Source of the DNA: Meira nashicola
Lineage: Eukaryota; Basidiomycota; Exobasidiomycetes; Exobasidiales; Brachybasidiaceae
Assembly (NCBI GenBank): GCA_001600355.1
Contig: BCJU01000003.1
Location: forward strand, 2,732,519 to 2,796,518
Direction of reading: 5' to 3'
Length of the DNA: 64,000 nt
Both the position numbers and the translations under genes were made by a program. This document shows positions 8,532 through 18,341 of this stretch, in pieces; the stretch's first letter is position 1, and each line of letters opens with the position of its first letter. Below the pieces are notes generated by a model, which saw only the letters and a list, made by a program, of their open reading frames with translations, was not told the origin of the DNA and did not search any database.

Positions 8532-11500
8532 ATGTCTGGTCCTCAATCCTATCCTGAAAGTCTATACGGTCCTGGAAATGGTGCATTAGGAGGAAATAAT
8601 GCTGGAAGTATGGGAAGTAGTAGCTCAAATGGTGGTAATGTAAATGCAAATGGTGGCGTTGGCAATAATGGCTACTTTCAACGCCCATCTGTAGGTAGAA
8701 ATATGAATGATGATCGATACCGAAACAGAGCATCTTATTCGCCCAATGAAGACTATATGCAACCACACAGACAATCACATCCACGTCAATCAACTCAGCA
8801 TTTCAACAATAATGGAAGCAATAATAACAACAACAACAACATTGGCCCAACTGATGTTGGATTTGATTATAATCGACAACAATATATTTCCAGCTCTGAT
8901 TCTATGGGTCAGTCGCTGTATAACAATACAAATGGAAATGTGGATTCCAGAAGAGAATTCGAAAACAGACGAAACCATCACTCCGATTCGACATCATCCA
9001 TGAATTCAATCTCTCCGCATACCTCGAGTTCTCCTCATACTATGATGATGGCAAATCGTGGAGATGGGTATGGACGACCGCCTCCCCCACCTCAGTATGG
9101 CGGAGGAGGAGGAATGTATGATTCCCGTAGGGATGCTGGTGGACCTTCTTCAGAATCTATACAGCATAAAACGTCTGGACTTGCGGCGGATTCTGGTGCA
9201 AATGGACAACCTGATCGCAAGGTTAGCTGTTTGGAATGTCGATCGAGTAAAGTGAAATGCAGTGGTCAAGCAGAAGGAGGATGTGATCGATGTAAACGTA
9301 TCAAAAGAGCATGCGTTTTCGAACAACATAGAAGAGGACGCAAACCAGCTCAGGTAAAGATGAATAAATTGGAGCAATCGGTGGATACAATCATGACAGC
9401 ATTAAGTGCATTGACAGAATACAAGAGAAGTAAAGAAATATCGAGGGACAATGCTGTAGATGAGGAAGATGAAGAAGATGATTATCATCGAAACACTGAA
9501 AAGTCCAATCAAGGTCGCAAAAGAAGGGCCGAAAGTGATACTTCTACCACAAATGGAGAGCCATTCAAATATGCCAAATCACGAGCTGATTCTTCCAATA
9601 GTGTTCCTTCATTTCATCGACATGATCTATCCAGTCCGGATGAGCAGCATTTTGGAACGAACAATCCCCATGGCGGAAGAGAATCGAATCGGTTCAGTGC
9701 AATGCTAGAAGATGTTTCAGGTAGAGCGCGAAAATTTTTGTCATCTCGCAGTCCATCTACGATTGATATGCCAACATCTAAATCGGAATCAACAGATGTA
9801 CTTGGAACGAATACAGAAGGAGCTTCCCAAGAGCTAGGTCAACCTCCATTAAGTAATCCCCTTAAATTGCTCGCTCAAGCTTCCGATTCCAACGTTGAAC
9901 CTGCAAGGGTTGACACAATTGCTCAAACGCCACTCAAAGAAGATTCTGATGATGGCGAAGATCTTGATACCCAAACTGTTGATGCGTCCGGGAAAAGCCA
10001 AAATTCCAAATCTGCAAAGTTTGCAAAGGGTAGCTCACAAACACGAGGAGCATCAAGACGTGGATATTGGAATATTGGAATGTACTCTTCACGCTTAGAT
10101 AAAGGTTCAGCATTTGATCCCATCTCGCAAGGTTTGATGACACACGAAATTGCTCGGGATTTGTATGGACTTTATATGCGACATCTTAATGCGCCTATCA
10201 CTTTGCTGGATCCTATTTTGCACACATTTTCCTTCGTTCGATCTCATAGTGCTCTCTTACTCTCTGCTTCTTGTGCATTGGCCGCTAGATTTGCATCACA
10301 TATCGATAATGCGGAAGAGATTGCAAACAAGTTGGATTCTCATATTCAAGACGTATTATTGCCAACTATCTTGCTCAAAGGCTATAGATCTGTGGAAATT
10401 TCACAAGCTTTTATCATTTTAGCCGCATATCATTCAAATACCCAATCACTTGACGGAGATCGCTCTTGGTCTTTAGTTGGATATGGAATTCGAATTGCTG
10501 CTGAATTGGATATGAATGCAAGATTGTTGAGCGAATGGTCTTCAATGGCCAAAAATGCACAAACGCCTACGAGTGTTCAAGCAGATACTCCTTTGAGTAA
10601 TAGATTGGCCGAAGATGATATTCAATTGAGTGCAGAAGAAGCAACGCAAAGAAGGTTGAGAAATCGTGAAAGGACTTGGTGTAATTTATGGCTATTCGAA
10701 TACAGTCTATCTACGCATATGGGAAGAAGATCTACTTTGAGTCAAGATCCAGTTATCTTGGGAGTGAGCGCAGGCTGGCATAGAGCGGCATATGCTATTC
10801 CAGGTGACGAAGCAATCGTTGCTCTGATTGGATTAAGAAGAATTCAAATTAAAAATACGGAATTTTTTGAACATAGTATCTTATCCACTTCTTATGATCG
10901 ACCACAAATTAATTCAGCTGCAGCAAGATTTCAATTGGACTTTTATCGTAAAGCGTCAAGAGCGGATATTACCAATTGGACGGCGATGTATGTGGAAAGA
11001 GAAGAAGGATCGAGTTATCGTATGAAGAATGCAAGCTTGTATGCTTCTTATGCTCGTTTGATTTTGAACAGCTATGCGCTAAAGTGTACGTCGGATGAAG
11101 AACTATTGGATCCATTTTACAAAGAATCTTATAGTGCTGCAATGACTTATTTGTCAATGTATTCCGAACGATTTAGAACGGGACTTACATATGTTCACAA
11201 CTCTTCCGTTGTAACTGTGGCTTACGTTGCCGTTTTCGCACTCAAGCTATGCTCTCTCGATCCCGATAGACATCCTTATATTGATCCTAAATTGGTTATA
11301 GATCATGTACGAGAATTAGCAGATGCTTTGGCAAAAGCAGGAAGTGTCACTTCATGGCGTAATGGAGCTGCTTCATCTTATGCACCTTATTTACGTGCTG
11401 TTGCTGAGCGTGTAGAACGAAATGTACGAACGGAACAAGGAAGAAGAGCAAGTTATTATCCTTCTGATAATGGCGAAATTGTGACTGGAGAAACGGATAA

Positions 11501-12059
11501 CCAAGGCACACGCACAGAAGAAACGGCAATCAAAAATTCAGACGGGCAAAGCGGAGTTCCTGACGATCTAGACACACCTCCAAAAAGTGCAGAAACGAAT
11601 AAAGTAAGATTACACGCTACAAGTCCGCGGGATAATGTTCAACAACAAAGTGATGGAATCCAATCATCCGTCAACCTTTTGCAAGTAACTCCGCAAAATT
11701 ATGGAATGGGACCTCCAACGTCTGCACCAACACCAAGATCTTCGAACAATTTCGCCTTTGGACCTAACTTTACTCAACAATCAGGACTTACACCGGTTAA
11801 TTCTCAATCGACTAAATTCGCACCTGAAGCATTAACATTTTTAGCGGGACCTTCAGGTGTTCAAGCAGCAACAGTTTTAGATGAATTAGCAGTAGGAGAA
11901 GATTATTTACGTTTCGGCGTTCCACAAAATGGACAAGATCATCAATTCTTAGAAGGATCTCTGTTTGGTGATATGAGCGTATTTTTGAATGCGGCTTCTG
12001 CTGTAAATGATAACACATTTCCATGGTCAATTACCGATACGAGCGGACAAACGATGTAA
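8532..12059 (+). CDS. Zn2Cys6 fungal transcription factor
   Basis: Protein of 1175 residues from the ATG at 8532; an upstream in-frame GTG at 8508 is not a likely start. Residues 1-225 are Asn/Gly/Ser-rich and disordered. The binuclear zinc cluster starts at Cys233 (CLECRSSKVKC...GGCDRCKRIKRACVF) and has six cysteines; it is followed by a basic linker (QHRRGRKPAQ) and a short dimerisation helix (MNKLEQSVDTIMTALSAL). An acidic, Ser-rich linker follows. The fungal-specific regulatory domain begins near residue 535 (GLMTHEIARDLYGLYMRHLN) and runs to about 880. The C-terminal tail is again low complexity, with an acidic/hydrophobic end that could be an activation domain. No intron. Target genes are unknown; the next gene is a secreted GMC oxidoreductase, but adjacency alone does not show regulation. 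Confidence 0.93.
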   Translation: MSGPQSYPESLYGPGNGALGGNNAGSMGSSSSNGGNVNANGGVGNNGYFQRPSVGRNMNDDRYRNRASYSPNEDYMQPHRQSHPRQSTQHFNNNGSNNNNNNNIGPTDVGFDYNRQQYISSSDSMGQSLYNNTNGNVDSRREFENRRNHHSDSTSSMNSISPHTSSSPHTMMMANRGDGYGRPPPPPQYGGGGGMYDSRRDAGGPSSESIQHKTSGLAADSGANGQPDRKVSCLECRSSKVKCSGQAEGGCDRCKRIKRACVFEQHRRGRKPAQVKMNKLEQSVDTIMTALSALTEYKRSKEISRDNAVDEEDEEDDYHRNTEKSNQGRKRRAESDTSTTNGEPFKYAKSRADSSNSVPSFHRHDLSSPDEQHFGTNNPHGGRESNRFSAMLEDVSGRARKFLSSRSPSTIDMPTSKSESTDVLGTNTEGASQELGQPPLSNPLKLLAQASDSNVEPARVDTIAQTPLKEDSDDGEDLDTQTVDASGKSQNSKSAKFAKGSSQTRGASRRGYWNIGMYSSRLDKGSAFDPISQGLMTHEIARDLYGLYMRHLNAPITLLDPILHTFSFVRSHSALLLSASCALAARFASHIDNAEEIANKLDSHIQDVLLPTILLKGYRSVEISQAFIILAAYHSNTQSLDGDRSWSLVGYGIRIAAELDMNARLLSEWSSMAKNAQTPTSVQADTPLSNRLAEDDIQLSAEEATQRRLRNRERTWCNLWLFEYSLSTHMGRRSTLSQDPVILGVSAGWHRAAYAIPGDEAIVALIGLRRIQIKNTEFFEHSILSTSYDRPQINSAAARFQLDFYRKASRADITNWTAMYVEREEGSSYRMKNASLYASYARLILNSYALKCTSDEELLDPFYKESYSAAMTYLSMYSERFRTGLTYVHNSSVVTVAYVAVFALKLCSLDPDRHPYIDPKLVIDHVRELADALAKAGSVTSWRNGAASSYAPYLRAVAERVERNVRTEQGRRASYYPSDNGEIVTGETDNQGTRTEETAIKNSDGQSGVPDDLDTPPKSAETNKVRLHATSPRDNVQQQSDGIQSSVNLLQVTPQNYGMGPPTSAPTPRSSNNFAFGPNFTQQSGLTPVNSQSTKFAPEALTFLAGPSGVQAATVLDELAVGEDYLRFGVPQNGQDHQFLEGSLFGDMSVFLNAASAVNDNTFPWSITDTSGQTM

Positions 12060-12944
12060 AATGCAAACAAACATAAACCCCAAAATTTGAAACATCTTTT
12101 GCAAATGTACTCTTTTTTTTAATTTACCCCCACTTTTTGCACTTCTTTATTGTGACAAAGGATTTCATTGTACATATGTATTTCTTCTTTTTGCTTGTTT
12201 CAATGCATAGGAAAGCGGATTAGCCCCGCATTTTGCAATTTTAAAGAGAGGCTTAAATTGATATACATAGCCACTTTTCGCTTCCGCTTCAGTCACTGCA
12301 AATGTACCTAGGCTTATCAATTAAAGATCTTTTGTTGGTACATTTCAGGTGTGAAAACAGGCATTTTAGGTGTACATGTACATGTACATGTAAAAAAACG
12401 TAATCGACTTGATTATGAATATACTAATATTTTTCTCTCCGACGATTCGCGTCGCGCTATTTTAAAAAGATTCTATGCATATAGAATAGATAATGTGTGC
12501 GTGCGCAGCGCAGCGTGCGCCACTTCATCACTATAAAATAGAAGGAAAATGCAAAACAAATAAAAATTGCGGGTCTCGACTTAATTGTCTTCGGGAAAAG
12601 TTGATGTACATGCAGTAGTAGTCCACATGCATACGGAATTGTTTGATACACTTCCGCACTCATAGAACTTTCTATAATTTTATAAGCTGATTCTTTTCAT
12701 GGAAGACGGATTATAATTATAATTACCGCTTTTCTCGTAAATATGGAAATGAGGCACATCGCTCTACTTAATGAGATTCTTCTCTAATTAAGAATAATAA
12801 CGGCGATTGAAAAACGATAGAATGCATGCATATTTTCACATACGCTCCAATGTATAATATAAAAAGCTTATAAAAGTCAATTCCCCACAAAATCATCATC
12901 CTCTATCCGAATAATCTTTTGACATCATTGTAACTATCGTCAAA
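12060..12944. promoter_or_regulatory. Promoter region of the GMC oxidoreductase gene
   Basis: The 885-bp interval contains a short palindromic array of GTACAT units (12372-12392, about 3.5 copies) and several AT-rich inverted blocks (around 12709). A strong TATA-type sequence, TATAATATAAAAAG followed by TTATAAAAG (about 12853-12876), sits 70-90 bp before the ATG at 12945, a usual spacing for a regulated, well-expressed fungal gene. No coding frame is supported. Confidence 0.55.
12372..12392. repeat. GTACAT hexamer array (palindromic)
   Basis: About 3.5 perfect copies of GTACAT, self-complementary, located 550 bp upstream of the GMC oxidoreductase start. It could be a protein-binding site or a neutral microsatellite; the sequence alone does not tell. 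Confidence 0.7.
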
Positions 12945-14882
12945 ATGCAATTCCTCAAACTTTTGAGTGTCATTGCATTATCCACTTCATTTAACTTCGT
13001 AAACGGGTCACCGCTCGTCAACACGGTTGGATCGATTCTCGATGGAGGTGTACCTTTAGTGCCAAATTTGTCACCAGCTCTTTCTAATAACACATTTGAT
13101 TATATCGTTCTTGGTGCAGGTACAGCAGGTTTAACATTAGCAAACAGATTAAGTCAAGATGGTAAATCTTCAGTTTTAGTTATCGAAGCAGGTAGTGATA
13201 TCGATTATAATATCTTACCCAAAGAATTCTCTCAAACGCCCGGTGGAGATGTTGTTGGTTGTGGATCGGCTGATTCTGATTTCATCCAAAATGCAATCGA
13301 TTGGGGTTATAAAACCGTTCCACAAGCAGGTGCAAATAATCGTAAAATTCGTTATGCAAGAGGAAAAGTGTCAGGCGGTAGTTCAACAAGAAATTTCATG
13401 TTATACCAAAGACCAACCGTTGGTACGATGGATAAATGGGTTGACCTTACTGGCGATCAAAGTTGGAGCTTCAAAAATACGATTGACTTTTTCAAACGTA
13501 GTATGACTTTCACTCCTCCAAATCATGCCTTGCGTCAAGAATCTCCTGCAGCGCAATATGATGCTTCCAATTGGGGTTCTTCAGCTCCAACTGCACCATT
13601 ACAAGTCTCTTTCCCACATTTGCCTCAAAACTTTTCCAAGTATATGCAATTGAGTGCGAATGAAGTCGGTACTCCAACAACGCAATCATTCAACGGAGGT
13701 GTTTTGAATGGTATTCAATACGCTCCTACCACAATGGATCCGCAATTCAATCATAGAAGTACATCACATACTTTCTTGGATGATGCAAAAGGTCGATCGA
13801 ACTTTAAATCATATTTCCAAACGTATGCTAAACGAATCGTATTCACCAAAGATGGTAATACCCCACGTGCATCTGCAGTAACAATTAGTACATTGCCAAA
13901 CGGAATATTTGAGTCCGATATCGTTTATGCTCGCAAAGAAGTGATCGTAAGTTCCGGAGCATTTGGTAGTCCACAATTATTGATGGTTTCCGGTATCGGT
14001 CCACAAGCGCAATTGCAAAAGTTCAACATTACACCTGTTGTGATTAACGAAAACGTTGGTAAGAACATGCAAGATCATATCTTCTTTGGTCCTTCGTACA
14101 AAGTTGATCCCGCTCTCAAAACATTTACCGAATTGGCAGCAAATCCACTCTTTTTGGCAAGTCAACTTGTAAATTACACCGCTGCTGCTTTAGGACCTTT
14201 GACAAATAATGTTGCTGATATGTTGGCTTGGGAACGAATTAACCCAGCCACATTAGTCTCAATCGGTGCATCCAAATTGCTCACTTATCCTTCCGATTGG
14301 CCTTTCCTTGAAGCATTTTCCGCTCCCGGCGCCGTTGGTGATTTCGGCAATTTACTCGCTACAAATGCAGAAATGGGTGCAGATGGATCCAGATTTAGTA
14401 CAATCTTGATGGCTCTTGTTGCACCTCAAAGTCGTGGTACAGTTACTCTTGCCTCGAAGGATACTTCCGATCTACCTATCATCGATCCTGCATGGTTGAC
14501 CGATCCAGTTGATCAAAAGGTAGCCATTTACGCATTCAAACGTGCTCGTCAATACTTTGCTGCAAAAGCTATGGCTCCAATTTTGGTAGGAGATGCAAAG
14601 ACTGCTGAAGTTTTGCCAGGATCAGATGTTCAAACTGATGATCAAATTTTGAATTGGATCCGTAATAATTTGATGACTGTTTGGCATGCTTCATGTACAT
14701 GTTCCATGCAAAAGAAGGAATTAGGAGGTGTTTTGGACAACAAATTGCAAGTGTACGGTGTTAACGGATTGCGTGTCGTAGATGCCTCTTCCTTCCCTGT
14801 GCTTCCTCCTGGTCATCCTCAATCAACCATCTACATGTTGGCTGAACGTGCCGCTGATCTTATCCTAGCAGCACGAGGTTAA
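12945..14882 (+). CDS. Secreted GMC (glucose-methanol-choline) FAD oxidoreductase
   Basis: Protein of 645 residues. The family oxidises alcohols or sugars with FAD; secreted fungal members are CAZy AA3 enzymes such as aryl-alcohol oxidases and glucose oxidases. Residues 1-22 (MQFLKLLSVIALSTSFNFVNG) are a clear signal peptide. The FAD motif is FDYIVLGAGTAGLTLANRLS with VLVIEAG after it. The first GMC signature contains RGKVSGGSS, the second GAFGSPQLLMVSGIG. The catalytic pair is His581 (VWHASCTCSM) and His624 (PPGHPQSTIYMLAERAA), both in place, so the enzyme should be active. The exact substrate cannot be read from these motifs. Codon use is strongly biased to preferred codons, consistent with high expression, and a TATA box sits upstream. 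Convergent with the ANCHR-like gene, 78 bp between stops. Confidence 0.93.
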   Translation: MQFLKLLSVIALSTSFNFVNGSPLVNTVGSILDGGVPLVPNLSPALSNNTFDYIVLGAGTAGLTLANRLSQDGKSSVLVIEAGSDIDYNILPKEFSQTPGGDVVGCGSADSDFIQNAIDWGYKTVPQAGANNRKIRYARGKVSGGSSTRNFMLYQRPTVGTMDKWVDLTGDQSWSFKNTIDFFKRSMTFTPPNHALRQESPAAQYDASNWGSSAPTAPLQVSFPHLPQNFSKYMQLSANEVGTPTTQSFNGGVLNGIQYAPTTMDPQFNHRSTSHTFLDDAKGRSNFKSYFQTYAKRIVFTKDGNTPRASAVTISTLPNGIFESDIVYARKEVIVSSGAFGSPQLLMVSGIGPQAQLQKFNITPVVINENVGKNMQDHIFFGPSYKVDPALKTFTELAANPLFLASQLVNYTAAALGPLTNNVADMLAWERINPATLVSIGASKLLTYPSDWPFLEAFSAPGAVGDFGNLLATNAEMGADGSRFSTILMALVAPQSRGTVTLASKDTSDLPIIDPAWLTDPVDQKVAIYAFKRARQYFAAKAMAPILVGDAKTAEVLPGSDVQTDDQILNWIRNNLMTVWHASCTCSMQKKELGGVLDNKLQVYGVNGLRVVDASSFPVLPPGHPQSTIYMLAERAADLILAARG

Positions 14883-14960
14883 AATCTTCTATAATTCCCT
14901 ATACTCCATCACTATTATTTTTAGTAATTAAGAAATGCGATAATATTTTTTCCTTTTCTT

Positions 14961-16121
14961 TTACGCTGAGACCAGTGCCCGTCTTTTGTTGTCTTTTTTG
15001 ACGATCAATTTCCGTCGATGTTCCTTTAGTTCATCGCTGTCCATTTCATCATGACCTTCATGCCAGCATGAAGCACAATAGAGATCGTCATCGCATCCTT
15101 TACATGCAATAGTTGCATCTTCGTTACAAATACAACACCAATCGTCTGGATTTCCGATTCCATCATCTGTAGAATCAGACTTCTTTGTCACTTTTGCAGA
15201 AGGTGCAGCAAGTTTAGTTGCATCAAGTTGTGCTAAAGCATTAAAAGCAGACATATCTCGACCTTCGTCATTTTCGTCAATATTGTTGGTGATATCGTGC
15301 GGTTTATCTCTCGGAGCGCTTGGTAGATTGAATAATCCGGAAAGTGTCTCATCGACCTCTTCGTCCTTTGTACTCTCCTTGTTTTCGTTCGTTCCATATT
15401 CGCTTATACTCATATTCTGAACGCGAAGGCGAGCTAGCCTTGCTGTCAGATCATCTGGTTCGTTGATTGAAGTAGCAGGACTCACTGCTTCCTTGTCGGG
15501 CTTTGCGTAATTGAATGTTGTATCCGTTTGATCGTTCATGGCATCAGCAAGATCATCTTCCAGTGTGGGTTCTAAATATGTATTGCCAGGTACACTGCCA
15601 TGTGAACTTGTTCTGACTATTTGGGGTTTCTCTCTTGGCTCAACGATTAGTAAAGAAGAAGAAGAAGGATTCGATGTCGAACTATCGGTTTTCCTTTGCG
15701 ATAGTAAATGTTTTGTCTGCTCATCATTTCGGAGATCTTGTAATGCATCTTTAGCTAGATCTTCGTAATGAGTAGCTTGTCGATTGGTATGGTCCAACGT
15801 ATCTTTGTCAATCACCGGTTCTTGTATAATTGGTTGATCCGATTTCAACCAATCTTCCAATTCCGTACTGTCAATCGTTGCTTCATCGTCAAAAGTATCA
15901 GAAGATTGATGCGATCTCTCTATATCAACTTCTTCTCTTGTTGCGCGTATCAATGCTTCGATGTCATCCTTTCCTACGATATCATTAGAGGATGGCAATG
16001 TTGAGTTCGGTTGAACAATTTTTGAAGCAATTGTATTAGACACTTTTGACGGCTCAATTCGATCGACTTTTTGCCATGCTTTCGCTCTGGCTTGTTTTAG
16101 CCTTTCATCTAACGAAGACAT
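14961..16121 (-). CDS. ANCHR/ZFYVE19-like protein with C-terminal zinc finger
   Basis: Protein of 386 residues from the ATG at 16121 (MSSLDERLKQ); the longer frame opens at a TTG and is not credible. Animal ANCHR (ZFYVE19) controls the abscission (NoCut) checkpoint with VPS4 and CHMP4C. The match here is to its C-terminal B-box-like zinc finger: DDWCCICNEDATIACKGC followed by DLYCASCWHEGHD, with regularly spaced Cys and His (about residues 326-356), followed by ELKEHRR. Upstream segments such as DERLKQARAKAWQKV and DDIEALIRATREEVD are short helices that resemble the MIM-like regions of the human protein, though this is only a resemblance. The middle is disordered and acidic. No FYVE domain is seen, in keeping with fungal members that retain only the C-terminal finger. 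Confidence 0.75.
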   Translation of the reverse strand: MSSLDERLKQARAKAWQKVDRIEPSKVSNTIASKIVQPNSTLPSSNDIVGKDDIEALIRATREEVDIERSHQSSDTFDDEATIDSTELEDWLKSDQPIIQEPVIDKDTLDHTNRQATHYEDLAKDALQDLRNDEQTKHLLSQRKTDSSTSNPSSSSLLIVEPREKPQIVRTSSHGSVPGNTYLEPTLEDDLADAMNDQTDTTFNYAKPDKEAVSPATSINEPDDLTARLARLRVQNMSISEYGTNENKESTKDEEVDETLSGLFNLPSAPRDKPHDITNNIDENDEGRDMSAFNALAQLDATKLAAPSAKVTKKSDSTDDGIGNPDDWCCICNEDATIACKGCDDDLYCASCWHEGHDEMDSDELKEHRRKLIVKKDNKRRALVSA

Positions 16122-16645
16122 ATCATGATCAAAGAAACGGGAATGATGTCGTATGCATACATTCTTGTTCTTGCCAATGAACTTTAATTTTTTGGTTTTG
16201 GGTCCGTGCAATCAAAAAAGCACGCAATTTGATCTTTGAATTTGCTCATCCCTGCATATCTCCACCTCCAAACGCCTGGTTTTCTAATCGCTAAAATGCA
16301 CGCTAAAACGCCGTTACGTTCTATACATTTTTATAGACTATGTATGTACATACGTTAACCCTACCTCAGCCCGCTCGATTTTGGAGTGGATGAAATGCGA
16401 TTGATGATCTTCAAATAAAATCTTGAGGCAAACAGCACACCATTGGTGCATGCTTAAAGGTAGGAACATGGTACGCTGCGCAGGTGAAACTATTAAAAAA
16501 CACTAAAAGTAAGGTTAAACATATTTATCCAGAACAGAAGATCAATTCAAATGTTTTCCTATCATTATCATCACATAACACATGTTAAGTCGATGTTTAA
16601 TTTGAAAGGGTTCGTCTGAAGAAATTTCACAATCGTCATCACAGC
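16122..16645. promoter_or_regulatory. Divergent intergenic region
   Basis: This 524-bp region separates the divergent ANCHR-like and aldo/keto reductase genes. It has no convincing reading frame, repeat or RNA gene. Confidence 0.45.
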
Positions 16646-17731
16646 ATGTCAGGCTCTTCAGCTGCTGCAGCTGCTGTTTCAGCATCCCAAGTTAAACGAA
16701 TACCTTCACTTTTATATGGTACGGCATGGAAGGGAGAAGTGACCACAAGCTTCGTCCTACAAGCATTCGCAAACGGATTTCGAGGAGTGGATGTCGCCGG
16801 ACAGAAGAAACATTACAGGGAAGATTTAGTAGGAGAAGCGATTGCAATTGCAGAAAAAGATTTAGGAATCAGAAGGGATGAAATATGGATTCAGTCCAAG
16901 TAAGTATATGCATATATTTGCAACGATTTTACGACCTTTTGACTGATCATTTTTGAATCTTTTTTGTACAGATTCACACCGCTTAGCGGACAAGACCGGT
17001 CTGGCCCAATTCCATACGACGTAAATGCTCGACCTAAAGAGGCTATTCGTCAAAGTTTCGAGTCAAGTCTGAGGAACTTACACCAAGGGCCACAATGGAA
17101 TTTTGCCAAAGACGAAAGCAAGGGAAAGAGAAAGGCATGGCTTGATTCATACTTGCTTCATTCACCTCTCAATACGTTGGAAGAAACTTTGGAAGCATGG
17201 CATGCGATGGAGGAATTAGTGTTGGAAGGAAAAGTGAGAATGATTGGTTATTCAAATGTATATGATGCGCGTATATTGGAAGCCGTTCGGAGATCAGCAA
17301 AACGAATTGGACCAAGAATATTGCAAAACAGATGGCATCATACGAGCGGACATGACGTTTCATTATTGTCTTCTCTCTCTCCTGCATTGTCTCCTAATGA
17401 TTTTGACAATGACAGAGCCGGGTCAAACGCAAAGAATGATCAAGATGAAGCGGGAATCATTTATCAACCTTTTTGGACATTGACGGGAAATCCTAGATTG
17501 CTGAGCAGTGATGCTGTCAAGCAAGCAGCAACTAGATTACATTGGACGGAAGCACAGGTGATTTATCGATTTGTTAAACAAGGATTCGGAATCCCGGGCT
17601 TACATTGTGTTGTCTTAAGTGGAACGACGGATGAGAAACATATGCGAGAAGCTGCTTTTGCTATTTTAGGTGAAGATGAACTAAATGCCAAAGAAGTGGA
17701 AGCAATTCGAATCGTAATTTATGGGGAGTAA
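16646..17731 (+). CDS. Aldo/keto reductase, two exons
   Basis: Exons 16646-16899 and 16972-17731, with a 72-nt intron (GTAAGT ... TACAG). The join restores the frame (codon 85, Lys, spans it) and gives 337 residues. Aldo/keto reductases are NADPH-dependent barrels acting on carbonyls. Family features: YGTAWKGE at the first strand, VDVAGQKKHYRED (Asp and the catalytic-Tyr region), WIQSKF (the Lys of the tetrad at the splice junction), LLHSPLNT (His), GKVRMIGYSN, and a C-terminal AQVIYRF and VLSGTTDEKHMRE. The usual ID/Tyr spacing is slightly altered (VDVAGQKKHY for the more usual IDTA..Y), so activity is likely but the substrate is unknown. A stop in the unspliced frame confirms that the intron must be removed. 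Confidence 0.88.
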
Positions 17732-18341
17732 AGGTTTCTTGTCATAATAATAGACTTGTTAGCATATAATGTCCTGTTCCTGCTTCTGTATTATTAACAA
17801 TTTGAATGAATCGCATCGTAAGCCAAACACTGGATCAATATTGCCGAGGGATATCCGCGGGCAAGACTCTATGTATTCGCTGACAATGAAAAGTGGGACT
17901 CGGTGACGAACGCATAGCCCTGTGTACCATTACACCCGCCCTCTTTTCAACCTGTATGCACGTCTGCCCAACTACCAGATTTCTATCACCTGTAGAACTT
18001 TAATTTGTTGCATTTAGCTTCAATTGACTCTTCTGGAACATGTATAGCTGTTTATGAATATGCAGAGGCGCGTTTTGAATCTTTCAAATTTTGACGCGTT
18101 TCCGCCAGTACAATTTTCCGCTCTTCAATTCCGACCCAGGTCCGCGGTTGTAGAAGAACACTTTTTCTTGAGGATGTGGAATTGGTGAATGCGTGTATGC
18201 TGCTTCTAGAGAAAAATATTGTTTTTTATACCATCGCATATTTAAACAGATCAAAGAAATGAAAGAATAATTTTCAATAAATAATAAAAGGCGATACATA
18301 CATATACCCTGGAGAAATCCTTACCGCCTAATTATTTCGAG
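17732..18341. promoter_or_regulatory. Intergenic, upstream of DGR2-like gene
   Basis: The 610-bp stretch holds the aldo/keto reductase 3' end and the promoter of the WD40 gene. No coding frame or RNA gene is recognised. Confidence 0.45.
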
